64,000 bases of DNA from Pedobacter ginsengisoli. Lineage in GTDB: Bacteria; Bacteroidota; Bacteroidia; Sphingobacteriales; Sphingobacteriaceae. Made by a program: the position numbers and the translations under genes. Below, piece after piece: positions 24,096 through 33,367 of this stretch. The notes beneath the pieces are model-generated. The model had not been told where the DNA came from. It saw nothing but the letters and a program-made list of their open reading frames with translations, and did not search any database. Where the stretch lies: contig NZ_CP024091.1 of the NCBI RefSeq assembly GCF_002736205.1, positions 930,001 through 994,000 on the forward strand, in the 5' to 3' direction. Each line of letters begins with the position of its first letter. Within the stretch, counting starts at the first letter, position 1.

Positions 24096-26855
24096 ATGAA
24101 ACGAATTATTTTCTCCGCTTTGTGTTTTTTAGGCCTTGTCTCTACCGAAGCTATAGCTCAGCAGACCAAGCTTGTTTACTTATCTGGAACTGATAAAGAT
24201 CATACCATTAACTGGGACTTTTTTTGTACCCAGGGAATGAATAGTGGGAAATGGACAAAAATACCCGTTCCATCGCAGTGGGAACTTCAAGGATTTGGCG
24301 GCTATAATTATGGCCATGATAAGAAAAAGTGGGAGGAGCAGGGGTTGTATCGCTATAATTTTAAAGCAGATAAAAGCTGGTCTGATAAAGAGATTCAGCT
24401 TGTATTTGAAGGGGTAATGACTGATGCTGAAGTCAAAATTAATGGTCAGCTAGCTGGTGCCATACATCAGGGTAGCTTTTATCGGTTCAATTATTCGGTA
24501 AGTAAGCTGTTAAAATTTGATGCTGAAAATTTACTGGAAATAACAGTAAGCAAGCAAAGTGCTGACCCAACTGTAAACGATGCTGAAAGAGAAGGTGATT
24601 TCTGGGTGTTTGGAGGTGTTTTTAGACCCGTTTATCTTAGAATAATGCCTAAAACATTTATAGACCGTGTTGCAATTGATGCCAGGGCTAATGGGGATTT
24701 TGGCGTTGATGTGTTTACTGGGAATATAAAGTCGGGCGATAAGGTGTCGGTACGCTTAAAAACATTAAAGGGAGTTGTATTTGGCACGCCAATAAATTAC
24801 AACATAGCCAAACCTGCTGATTCTGTTAGATTAACAGGTAAGTTTAGTAAGCCTGCACTTTGGAACCCTGAATTCCCGAATCTTTACAATGCTGAGATAA
24901 GTATTCTAAGAAATGGCCGCACTGTAAACGTGTTAAATCAACGTTTTGGATTTAGAACTGTAGAGGTGAGGAAGTCGGATGGGATTTACGTAAACGGAAC
25001 AAAGATTCTAATAAAAGGAGTAGATCGTCACAGTTTCTGGCCTGAAAGCGGCAGAACACTGAGTAGAAAAATTCATCTTGAGGATATTATGCTAATGAAA
25101 GATATGAACATGAACGGTGTTCGTATGTCGCATTACCCTCCTGATGCTGAGTTTTTAGATCTTTGCGATTCCTTAGGGTTATTTGTAGTTGACGAGCTAA
25201 CTGGTTGGCAACAACATTATGGCACCCCTGTTGGCCGAAAGCTGGTTAAAGAATTGATTATTCGCGATGTAAACCATCCGAGCGTTGTGTTTTGGGCAAA
25301 TGGAAATGAGGGAGGATTTAATTTTGACCTGGATAATGATTATGCGTTTTATGATCCTCAAAAAAGGGTAGTAATTCATCCCTGGAGTAATTTTAACAAC
25401 ATAGATACCAAACACTATCCTGAATACAGCTACATTGAAAATGCGGCAAAAAAACAGGATATCCTGTTGCATACCGAAATGATCCATGGTTTGTACGATG
25501 GAGGCCATGGTGCAAGTTTAGATGATAACTGGAAACTTATCCGCCAAAATCCAAGGCATGCAGGTGGTTTTCTGTGGGCTTTGACAGATGAGGGGGTGGT
25601 TAGAAAGGATAAAAGGGACAGTATAGATACGGATGGAAACCACGGAGCCGATGGCATTGTTGGCCCCCATCGAGAAAAAGAGGGGAGTTTTTATACCATC
25701 AAAGAAGTTTGGAGTCCGGTGCAGGTAAAAAAGCCTGATTTCGGTTCACAAAATGTGGTTGTTGAGTTAGAAAATACCTATTTGTATACCAATTTGTCTG
25801 ATTGTAAGTTTAGCTGGCAGTTGGTTAAGTTCCCATTGGCAACCGAAAAGAAAGATGGATTTACTCAAATCTCATCAGGTAAGCTGTCAGTAGCTCTTGC
25901 TCCTGGCAAGACTGGTAGTTTTAAACTAGAGCTCACTTCAAATTGGAAGGATGCAGATGCCTTGCGTTTTACTGCCACAAACAAGCAGGGAAGGGAAATT
26001 TATAGTTGGATGTGGCCAATTAAAACTACTACTCAGATCGCACAGCAGAATCTGATGGCTATTGATAAAGAGAAAAGTAAAATCAGTGATTCGGAAAAAG
26101 AGAATGCATATGTTGTAACGCAAAACGGCGTAACTTATACTTTTGATACTCAAACAGGTTATTTAAAAACGGTTGAGAATAGTAAAGGCATAGTTTCTTT
26201 TGGTAACGGCCCTGTGCTTGCCGGTGTAAACCAATCGTTGCAGAGCTTTAAGCATACAAAAACAGCCGATGGAGGAATTATTGTGGAAAGCTCATATACA
26301 GGTGAATCAACTTTAAATGCCAGATGGGTATTTGTTTTAGGAAAACCGGTATGTCTGGAATATGATTATACGCAGACCGGAGCTGCCAATTTTTATGGGA
26401 TAACGTTTAATATTGATGAATCTAAGGTAACTGGCATGCGCTGGCTGGGTGATGGTCCTTACAGGACCTGGAAAAACAGGTTAAAAGGAGTGAGCACAAG
26501 TGTTTGGGAAAAGAGTTACAATAACACAATAACGGGCGAAACTTTTATTTATCCTGAATTTAAGGGCTATCATGCGAATTTGTATTGGGCAGAGGTAGAA
26601 GCCGGAAATTCTACATTTAAAGTATTTACTGATAAATCAGAACTGTTTCTGCAAATGCTTAAACCAGATAAGGCACATACAACATTTATCTCTCATGTAA
26701 ATCCACCGTTTCCTGAAGGGAACTTAGGGTTTTTAAATGCAATAGCTCCAATAGGGAATAAATTTAAGCAGGCGGATTCAATGGGTCCTCAAAGTCAAAA
26801 AAACATTTCTGTGAGTTCGAAGGTATCAGGAAAGCTTTGGTTTGATTTCCAATAG
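24096..26855 (+). CDS. GH2-family beta-glycosidase, secreted
   Basis: A 919-residue enzyme with a signal peptide ending A-I-A-Q (about residue 22). The GH2 order is present: jelly-roll sugar-binding domain (about 30-190, with W-E-L-Q-G-F-G and G-D-F-W-V-F-G-G-V-F-R-P), Ig-like domain, and TIM barrel starting V-N-G-T-K-I-L-I-K-G-V-D-R-H. The acid/base is E405 in W-A-N-G-N-E-G-G and the likely nucleophile E461 in L-L-H-T-E-M. Additional C-terminal domains with G-D-G-P-Y-R-T-W resemble the beta-galactosidase small-chain type. Substrate could be beta-galactoside or beta-uronide; the context (GH28, GH88) favours pectin side chains. It has no close partner gene: 236 bases separate it from GH92 and 375 from GH88. 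Confidence 0.93.
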   Translation: MKRIIFSALCFLGLVSTEAIAQQTKLVYLSGTDKDHTINWDFFCTQGMNSGKWTKIPVPSQWELQGFGGYNYGHDKKKWEEQGLYRYNFKADKSWSDKEIQLVFEGVMTDAEVKINGQLAGAIHQGSFYRFNYSVSKLLKFDAENLLEITVSKQSADPTVNDAEREGDFWVFGGVFRPVYLRIMPKTFIDRVAIDARANGDFGVDVFTGNIKSGDKVSVRLKTLKGVVFGTPINYNIAKPADSVRLTGKFSKPALWNPEFPNLYNAEISILRNGRTVNVLNQRFGFRTVEVRKSDGIYVNGTKILIKGVDRHSFWPESGRTLSRKIHLEDIMLMKDMNMNGVRMSHYPPDAEFLDLCDSLGLFVVDELTGWQQHYGTPVGRKLVKELIIRDVNHPSVVFWANGNEGGFNFDLDNDYAFYDPQKRVVIHPWSNFNNIDTKHYPEYSYIENAAKKQDILLHTEMIHGLYDGGHGASLDDNWKLIRQNPRHAGGFLWALTDEGVVRKDKRDSIDTDGNHGADGIVGPHREKEGSFYTIKEVWSPVQVKKPDFGSQNVVVELENTYLYTNLSDCKFSWQLVKFPLATEKKDGFTQISSGKLSVALAPGKTGSFKLELTSNWKDADALRFTATNKQGREIYSWMWPIKTTTQIAQQNLMAIDKEKSKISDSEKENAYVVTQNGVTYTFDTQTGYLKTVENSKGIVSFGNGPVLAGVNQSLQSFKHTKTADGGIIVESSYTGESTLNARWVFVLGKPVCLEYDYTQTGAANFYGITFNIDESKVTGMRWLGDGPYRTWKNRLKGVSTSVWEKSYNNTITGETFIYPEFKGYHANLYWAEVEAGNSTFKVFTDKSELFLQMLKPDKAHTTFISHVNPPFPEGNLGFLNAIAPIGNKFKQADSMGPQSQKNISVSSKVSGKLWFDFQ

Positions 26856-27230
26856 TACTGTAGGGCTTGTTTTAACATTTATTAAATTTAATTGTGATTT
26901 TAAGAGTATAGGGTCAGTTTCTTTCTGTCTTAATTGTATGAAGAAAAGGAAACCAAAAAAAGATGATTGTGAGAAAGAAGAGGGCATTTCTCTTAGTGTG
27001 GAAGTAGCTTCTTCACAAAAAATAAAGGAACACTGGCAAAAAATATCGAACAGGATTAATGGAATACCCAATGTGGTTTCCGATTCCGTTGGTTCAGCTA
27101 ATAAAAATAATGACGATAATTTAATTCGGACGGACAATTACTGGGCATTATGGTAAGAGCAAGTGACCACGCAATAAACAAAATTTATTTTTTTTTGAGT
27201 ATAACTGATAAATTTAAGTGTCATTAATAT
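26856..27230. other. Intergenic stretch without recognised gene
   Basis: 375 bases between GH2 and GH88. One unrecognised plus-strand frame (26938-27156) is listed separately. I see no strong hairpin, no promoter with correct spacing and no similarity to the flanking enzymes. Confidence 0.5.
26938..27156 (+). CDS. Hypothetical 72-residue protein, doubtful
   Basis: A frame starting M-K-K-R-K-P-K-K-D-D-C and ending N-Y-W-A-L-W, highly charged at the N-terminus, with no signal peptide or recognisable domain. The frame is open further upstream to 26842, overlapping the GH2 end. It could be a small cytoplasmic protein, a decayed fragment or chance. The only support is that the frame is open and its composition looks protein-like. 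Confidence 0.2.
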   Translation: MKKRKPKKDDCEKEEGISLSVEVASSQKIKEHWQKISNRINGIPNVVSDSVGSANKNNDDNLIRTDNYWALW

Positions 27231-28457
27231 ATGGCGACAATAAATACTTTCAGGACTCTTTTTTTTACAGCAGTAGTTGTTCTTGGTTGCAAGATTGGCT
27301 ATGGGCAGGTAAACAGTCGCAAATCAATTGCGTATTGCGCTTCACAAATCAATAAAACCCTCGGTCAGCTTCCTGCTGATGGTGTAAAAAATATACCAAG
27401 AAGCATTCTTTCCGGTCAGCAGCAATGGCAGTTTATTAGTTATCAGGATTGGTGCAGTGGTTTTTGGCCTGGAATACTCTGGTATGCTTATGAAGGTACT
27501 AAGGACGCGAAATTTAAAGCACTTGCTGATGAGGCCAGCAGAGCACTAAAACCTTTATCCTTGCATAAGGCAGAGGATCATGATCTGGGTTTTCAGATTT
27601 TTAATAGCTATGGCAACGGTTACCGGCTAACCGGTAATCCTGAATATAAGGAAGTGTTACTGGCCGCGGCAGATACGCTGGCTACTTTGTTTAACCCCAA
27701 AGTAGGAACCATACTTTCATGGCCACGGTCGGTACCCAATATGGAATGGCCTCAGCACAATACCATTATCGACAACATGATTAACCTGGAGTTGCTGTTT
27801 TGGGCATCGAAAAATGGCGGAAGTAAAAACTTATATGAAATTGCTGTTTCCCATGCCAAAGTAACCCTTAAGAATCATTTTCGGCCGGATTATACTTCTT
27901 ATCATGCAGTAGTTTATGATCGTGAAACGGGCATGAAAATAAAAGGGGTAACCCATCAGGGTTATGCGGATGATTCTATGTGGGCACGCGGACAGGCCTG
28001 GGCTATTTATGGATATACTATGTGCTACCGCGAAACGGGCGATACTGAATTTCTGGATTTCGCCCAAAAGGTAACTGATGTTTACCTGCAGCGGTTACCG
28101 GTTGATCTGGTTCCTTATTGGGATTTTAATGATCCTGCAATTCCAAAAGCGCCTAGAGATGCATCAGCTGCGGCTGTTGTTTCTTCTGCATTGCTGGAGC
28201 TCTCTACCTTAGTAAAGGATAAAAAAAAGGCACTAAATTATCGCGAAAAGGCCGGAAAGATGATCCGGTCTTTATCTTCTTCGGCGTACCGGAGCGGTGA
28301 AAAGAATAGTGCTTTTCTCTTGCATTCAACTGGACATAAACCCAAAGGATCTGAAGTAGATGCTTCTATTATTTATGCAGATTATTATTATCTTGAAGCC
28401 TTGCTGAGGCTGCAAAGACTTCAAAAAGGTTTAGGCCTTGCGGAAGCCTTGGAATAA
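27231..28457 (+). CDS. GH88 unsaturated glucuronyl/galacturonyl hydrolase
   Basis: A 408-residue enzyme of the (alpha/alpha)6-barrel family that removes the unsaturated uronic acid left at oligosaccharide ends by polysaccharide lyases. The two key aspartates are present: D118 in E-D-H-D-L-G-F and D181 in T-I-I-D-N-M-I-N-L-E-L-L, matching the family pair D88/D149 of the Bacillus enzyme. G-Y-A-D-D-S-M-W-A-R-G-Q-A-W-A-I-Y-G completes the signature. The N-terminus has a hydrophobic segment ending near I-G-Y-G-Q (residue 26), with a Cys that may be a weak lipobox. No polysaccharide lyase is encoded beside it, so the lyase must be elsewhere. The hybrid regulator gene starts 27 bases later, probably in the same transcript. 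Confidence 0.93.
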   Translation: MATINTFRTLFFTAVVVLGCKIGYGQVNSRKSIAYCASQINKTLGQLPADGVKNIPRSILSGQQQWQFISYQDWCSGFWPGILWYAYEGTKDAKFKALADEASRALKPLSLHKAEDHDLGFQIFNSYGNGYRLTGNPEYKEVLLAAADTLATLFNPKVGTILSWPRSVPNMEWPQHNTIIDNMINLELLFWASKNGGSKNLYEIAVSHAKVTLKNHFRPDYTSYHAVVYDRETGMKIKGVTHQGYADDSMWARGQAWAIYGYTMCYRETGDTEFLDFAQKVTDVYLQRLPVDLVPYWDFNDPAIPKAPRDASAAAVVSSALLELSTLVKDKKKALNYREKAGKMIRSLSSSAYRSGEKNSAFLLHSTGHKPKGSEVDASIIYADYYYLEALLRLQRLQKGLGLAEALE

Positions 28458-28484
28458 AAGATTTTTAAGTAAACTGTATAGGGG

Positions 28485-31400
28485 GTGAGGATATCGCTTA
28501 TTTTATTGCTTTTTATTTTTAGCCTAACAAGGCTAAAGGCAACCGATTTTCCTCCTGCAGGTTATTTGGGAATAGAGAATGGCTTGTCCAATAATCTGGT
28601 GCGTACGATTTATCAGGACCACAAGGGTTTTATGTGGTTTGGCACCAGAGATGGCTTGAACAGGTATGACGGATATGGGTTTAAAGTATTCAGAAACAAA
28701 CTGAATGATCCACATTCTTTGGTACATAACATCATTCATGTAGTTACCGGCGATTCTAGGAATTATTTGTGGATTGGAACACGTCAGGGAATTAGTGTTT
28801 ACGATGAGCTATCAGGAAAATTCAATACTGTAGCTTATCACTCTGCCAAAGGTACAGATACCATACGGGAGGTGATTAAGGATATTAAGACAACCCCGGA
28901 TGGAAATGTTTTTATTGGATCTGAAGGTCTTGGTTTGCTTTCTTGTAAAGCCGGAAAATTTATTGCCGACCAGATTCCTTTGGTTGTAAATGGGAAAGAA
29001 ACCAGGGAGTATGGGGTTCAAACTTTAAAAACCGATCAGAAAGGCAGGCTTTGGGTATTTGTTCAAAACCTTGGGTTGTGTATGCTTGATGAGCATTCTG
29101 GAAAACTGAAAATGGTTTATGCTGCGCTCAGCATGGCAGTTTGTATGGAAGTTGATGGTAACTCCATCTGGATTGGAACAAATTCAGGGCTATTTAGGTA
29201 TAATATATTGGACAATAGTGCAGAGCAAATGTTTGCTGCGGGGAGTGTATCATTAACTAGTACCATATCTGCACTTAAGCTTGATCCTTCAAAAAACCTT
29301 TGGATTGGAAGCGGATCTGGCAGGATATACCTCTATAATAATTCCAGTTCTCAAATAGAATTTTTGAAAACGGCTGATCATAAAGATGGTCTTGATGGAG
29401 GGATGATTTATTCCATTTATATCGATAAGGATTCGAGGAAATGGATTGGTACTTCCTTTATTGGGGTGAGCATCATTGATCCTAATAAAAAGAAATTCCA
29501 GACAGTTGCCAATGAACCAGGAAACCAAAATTCGCTAACAAAAGATGGCGTAACGGCCTTTTATGATGATGGAGGCAATCAATTATGGATTGGTACAGAA
29601 AACTCAGGACTGAATATCTGGAACAGAAAAACAAATTCATTTGTTCAGCATAGAAATATCCCGGGAAATCCAAAATCAATATCCGGAAATTTTATTACAA
29701 CCATTGTTTCTGATTATAAAGGAGAAATATGGATAGGGACTTTTGCTGACGGATTAAACCGATATAACAGATCAACCCAAACTTTTGAACGCTATAAGTG
29801 CATTAATCCTCAAACCGGAATAGAAAGTAAAGTTGTATTCAATTTGTATGAAGATGGCGCCCATACCTTATGGGCATCTACTTTACGTCGCGGTAGTTTA
29901 TTAGGTGCGTTGTACAGACTCAATCGTGCAGAAAATAAATTTGAGCTTTTTGATACCCGCCTTACCGATCTGTTTGTGCTACAGGAAGATGTAAAAGGAA
30001 CTTTTTGGGGAGGGAATCTGAGCCAACTGGTAAAAATTGATAAAGCTGGTAAAAAGCATCAATTCTTTAACATCGGTTATACTGTTCGGGTAATTTATGA
30101 GGATGCTAAAAGTAATTTCTGGATTGGTACTGAAGGAGGGGGGCTTTTGCTCTTTGATCGCAAAGCCGGTAAAATTAAGGCCCGTTATACTACAGAAAAC
30201 GGACTATGCAACAATTCAGTACTAACCCTGCTGGATGATGAGAAAGGTAATTTGTGGATGAGTACTTATAATGGGATTTCTAAATTCAATATAGCACAAA
30301 AGGAGTTTACAAACTTTTACCAGAGCGATGGCCTTCAGAGCAATCAGTTTCAGATCAATTCAAGTCTTAAACTGAAATCAGGCGAAATGGTTTTTGGAGG
30401 TATAAAAGGGTTTAATATTTTTCGGCCGGCAAGTATAATACCGGTAAATAATTCGCCTAATCTGTTGTTAACAGGCTTAGATATTGATAATGTACCGGTA
30501 GAGCAGTATCCTTCTTTTATAAAAGGAAATAAGGATGGTCAGATTGTAGAGCTGAAGGTTCCTTATGATAAGGCTGTGTTTTCTTTTGAATTTACAGCAC
30601 TGGAATACTCAGCCGCTAATAAAGTTTCTTATGCTTACTACATGGATGGATGGGACAGGGACTGGAATAAAGCAGGGAATTCGCGTACTGCTACTTATAC
30701 CCATATGAATGAGGGGAGCTATGTTTTTAGGGTAAAGAATACCAATGTAGAGGGAATTTGGAACAGTAAGCAAATCAGTTTAAAAATTATTGTACTGCCA
30801 CCATGGTACAGAACCTGGTGGGCGTATCTTATTTACTTTAGCCTGGTTGCTGCACTGGTTTACTTGTATTTCCTTTACCAGGCCAGACAAACCAAACTTA
30901 CCTATGAGGTTAAAATTGCTAATTTGAGCGCCCAGCAAAAAAAGGCTGAATATGAAAAAGAACGCCTTGAACATGAAAAAGAACGTGTTATTAATGAAAA
31001 GGAAAAAGAACTGAATGAAAAAAGGCTGTCTTTTTTTACAAATATTTCTCATGAGTTCAGGACTCCGTTAAGCCTGATTATCAATCCGGTTAAAGATCTT
31101 ATAGAGAAATCAGGAAATCGATCCTCTGAAGATATTGAAGAACTTGGTTTTATTCACAGGAATGCCAGAAGGATGTTGAGTCTGATTGATCAGCTTTTGC
31201 TTTTTAGAAAGGCCGATGCAGGATTTGATCATATCCGGATTTCGAAATTGAACTTTTATGATCTATGCAGGGAAGTATACCTGTGCTTTACCCAGCAGGC
31301 AGCTTCAAGGCAGATTCTGTATGAACTGGTCTTTAAAAATGAAGCACTGGAGATTTACGCAGATCGGGGGAAACTTGAGATTGTTTTGTTTAACCTGATA

Positions 31401-32624
31401 TCAAATGCGCTAAAATATACCCCTTCTGGTGGAAAGGTGTCTATAGAGGTTACTGAAACTGTCAATGATGTGCTGGTTAAAGTTGAAGATACTGGTTCTG
31501 GTGTTCCTGCTGATGCAGGAGACCAGCTGTTTGATCGGTTTTATCAGGCCGTTAGAAAAGATGATTCCGGTAAACCGGGGTTTGGAATTGGCCTGTTTTT
31601 AGCCAAACAATTCACTGACTTGCACAATGGACAACTAAGTTACACCAGTAAATTGGGTGTTGGAACATCGTTTTATCTTACCTTATTAAAGGGGCAGTCT
31701 CATTTTTCAGAAGCCATTGTTAATCCGGATACTCAGGATAAATCCCTTTTATTTAATGAGATGCTGGACGAAGTACCGCCATTTTCTGATGAACTGAATG
31801 CTGGCAAAGAGATAGATGAGGAGTTGATCAGCGATAGAAAAAGCATTTTAATTGTTGATGATGAAGCAGATATCAGAACCTATATTAAAAGTATTTTTAA
31901 ATCAGATTACCTGCTTTATGAAGCAGAAAATGGAACTGAGGGACTGAAGCTGGCTACTGAGAAATTGCCGGACCTGATTATTACCGATTTCAGAATGCAG
32001 GGTATTGATGGAATTGAGTTATGTGAAAAGATAAAAAATGATTCTGCGTTATCTTATATTCCAGTCATATTGCTTACTGCAAGTGCTTCTGCAGATATAA
32101 AATTAAAAAGTATGGAGGGCGGTGCTGATGATTATATTAGTAAGCCATTTGAAAAAGAATACCTGGTGGCCCGTGTGGCCAATCTTTTAAAAAACAGAAA
32201 TAACCTGCAACGTTATTTTTATAACGAGATAACACTTCAGTCAAATAACCTGATCATATCAGAAGCCTATAAGGAATTTTTAGAAAGGTGCATCATCATT
32301 GTTGAGCAACATTTAAATGATGCCGACTTCGGAATTAAGGCTCTTGCAGACGAGATTGGAATGAGCCATTCCAATTTATACAAGCGCGTAAAATCTATTT
32401 CCGGACAATCAGTAAGCGCCTTTATCCGTTTCATCCGTTTGCGCACTGCTGCCAGAATTATGATCAATACAGATTGTAATGTAAATGAGGCAGCTTTTCA
32501 GACCGGGTTTAATGATGCCAAATATTTCAGTAAACAATTTTATAAATTGTTTCATTCCAATCCGTCAGACTTTATAAAAAAGCATCGCAAATCCTTTAAT
32601 AAACGTTATAAATTCAAAGATTAG
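28485..32624 (+). CDS. Hybrid two-component system sensor/AraC regulator (HTCS)
   Basis: A 1379-residue one-protein signalling chain starting at GTG. Signal peptide about 1-19. The periplasmic sensor is two seven-bladed propellers built from Reg_prop repeats (many W-I-G-T and N-L-W-I-G copies, about 25-690) and a Y_Y_Y domain (about 700-775). One membrane segment follows (about 778-798, A-Y-L-I-Y-F-S-L-V-A-A-L-V-Y) and a coiled coil. H856 in S-H-E-F-R-T-P-L-S is the phosphoacceptor; the HATPase shows N-L-I-S-N-A-L-K-Y. A receiver domain has D1168 (I-T-D-F-R-M) and K in I-S-K-P-F. An AraC-type helix-turn-helix ends the protein. Such proteins bind glycan fragments in the periplasm and activate a PUL directly. 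Clustering with GH88 suggests it senses a pectin fragment. Confidence 0.96.
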   Translation: MRISLILLLFIFSLTRLKATDFPPAGYLGIENGLSNNLVRTIYQDHKGFMWFGTRDGLNRYDGYGFKVFRNKLNDPHSLVHNIIHVVTGDSRNYLWIGTRQGISVYDELSGKFNTVAYHSAKGTDTIREVIKDIKTTPDGNVFIGSEGLGLLSCKAGKFIADQIPLVVNGKETREYGVQTLKTDQKGRLWVFVQNLGLCMLDEHSGKLKMVYAALSMAVCMEVDGNSIWIGTNSGLFRYNILDNSAEQMFAAGSVSLTSTISALKLDPSKNLWIGSGSGRIYLYNNSSSQIEFLKTADHKDGLDGGMIYSIYIDKDSRKWIGTSFIGVSIIDPNKKKFQTVANEPGNQNSLTKDGVTAFYDDGGNQLWIGTENSGLNIWNRKTNSFVQHRNIPGNPKSISGNFITTIVSDYKGEIWIGTFADGLNRYNRSTQTFERYKCINPQTGIESKVVFNLYEDGAHTLWASTLRRGSLLGALYRLNRAENKFELFDTRLTDLFVLQEDVKGTFWGGNLSQLVKIDKAGKKHQFFNIGYTVRVIYEDAKSNFWIGTEGGGLLLFDRKAGKIKARYTTENGLCNNSVLTLLDDEKGNLWMSTYNGISKFNIAQKEFTNFYQSDGLQSNQFQINSSLKLKSGEMVFGGIKGFNIFRPASIIPVNNSPNLLLTGLDIDNVPVEQYPSFIKGNKDGQIVELKVPYDKAVFSFEFTALEYSAANKVSYAYYMDGWDRDWNKAGNSRTATYTHMNEGSYVFRVKNTNVEGIWNSKQISLKIIVLPPWYRTWWAYLIYFSLVAALVYLYFLYQARQTKLTYEVKIANLSAQQKKAEYEKERLEHEKERVINEKEKELNEKRLSFFTNISHEFRTPLSLIINPVKDLIEKSGNRSSEDIEELGFIHRNARRMLSLIDQLLLFRKADAGFDHIRISKLNFYDLCREVYLCFTQQAASRQILYELVFKNEALEIYADRGKLEIVLFNLISNALKYTPSGGKVSIEVTETVNDVLVKVEDTGSGVPADAGDQLFDRFYQAVRKDDSGKPGFGIGLFLAKQFTDLHNGQLSYTSKLGVGTSFYLTLLKGQSHFSEAIVNPDTQDKSLLFNEMLDEVPPFSDELNAGKEIDEELISDRKSILIVDDEADIRTYIKSIFKSDYLLYEAENGTEGLKLATEKLPDLIITDFRMQGIDGIELCEKIKNDSALSYIPVILLTASASADIKLKSMEGGADDYISKPFEKEYLVARVANLLKNRNNLQRYFYNEITLQSNNLIISEAYKEFLERCIIIVEQHLNDADFGIKALADEIGMSHSNLYKRVKSISGQSVSAFIRFIRLRTAARIMINTDCNVNEAAFQTGFNDAKYFSKQFYKLFHSNPSDFIKKHRKSFNKRYKFKD

Positions 32625-32800
32625 AGGCTTAAAAACGTCATCTGGCGAAAATACACTCCTTAATTACGATTTTGTACCCTTCCTTTTTTTTATCCCAAAC
32701 CATCTTCGTAACTGCAATTTACGGCAAGTTTTGAGCTGAAAATATTTCTTCGCAGGCTTGCTTCAAACTAAACATTGCAGTAACCAAATATTTAATTCTT

Positions 32801-33367
32801 ATGAACAAAGTTCACAATTTGAAGGTGCTATGGGATCGTACCAGAAATGGCGAGCAAAAATCTTTTGCCTTACTACATAAAGCACTTTATCCAGACCTAT
32901 TCAGGTATGCGATTACAATGATTCAGGATACGGATGTGGTTGATGATCTGCTGCAGGAACTCTTTATTAAGTTCTGGGAAAATAGAGTGAAGATAGGAGA
33001 GATCACGAATGTAAGGGCTTACTTTTACCGTTCAACACGCTGTATTTTATTAGACCATATCAGAAGATCTCAGTTGAAAGCAGCAAAGCTTGATGCGATG
33101 CCAATTGCAGAATTCGAATTTTCAAATGAAGATGCTATTATTTCAAGGGAGCAGGATGTGGAATTAAAGGAGGCGATGATAGGGGCAATTAATAATCTGC
33201 CACTAAAACAGCGTGAGGTAATTCATATGCGTTTCTATCAGGATCTCAATTATAACCAGATTGCAGCAATTACAGGAATAAGGTACCAATCTGTAGTTAA
33301 CCAGGTTTACCGAGCAGTTCAGATTTTACGTGAAACGTGTGTACTATCCAATATTTATGCAGCTTAG
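32801..33367 (+). CDS. ECF sigma factor without adjacent FecR
   Basis: A 188-residue sigma-70-family factor. Region 2 shows L-Y-P-D-L-F-R-Y-A, D-D-L-L-Q-E-L-F-I-K-F-W-E-N-R; region 4 shows L-P-L-K-Q-R-E-V-I-H-M-R-F, N-Y-N-Q-I-A-A-I-T-G-I-R-Y-Q-S-V-V-N-Q. No anti-sigma gene or STN-type SusC is next to it. Its last 11 bases overlap the start of a GH97 gene, so the two are translationally coupled. It may regulate its own unit or respond to a distant FecR. The 176-base gap upstream holds no gene. Confidence 0.92.
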   Translation: MNKVHNLKVLWDRTRNGEQKSFALLHKALYPDLFRYAITMIQDTDVVDDLLQELFIKFWENRVKIGEITNVRAYFYRSTRCILLDHIRRSQLKAAKLDAMPIAEFEFSNEDAIISREQDVELKEAMIGAINNLPLKQREVIHMRFYQDLNYNQIAAITGIRYQSVVNQVYRAVQILRETCVLSNIYAA

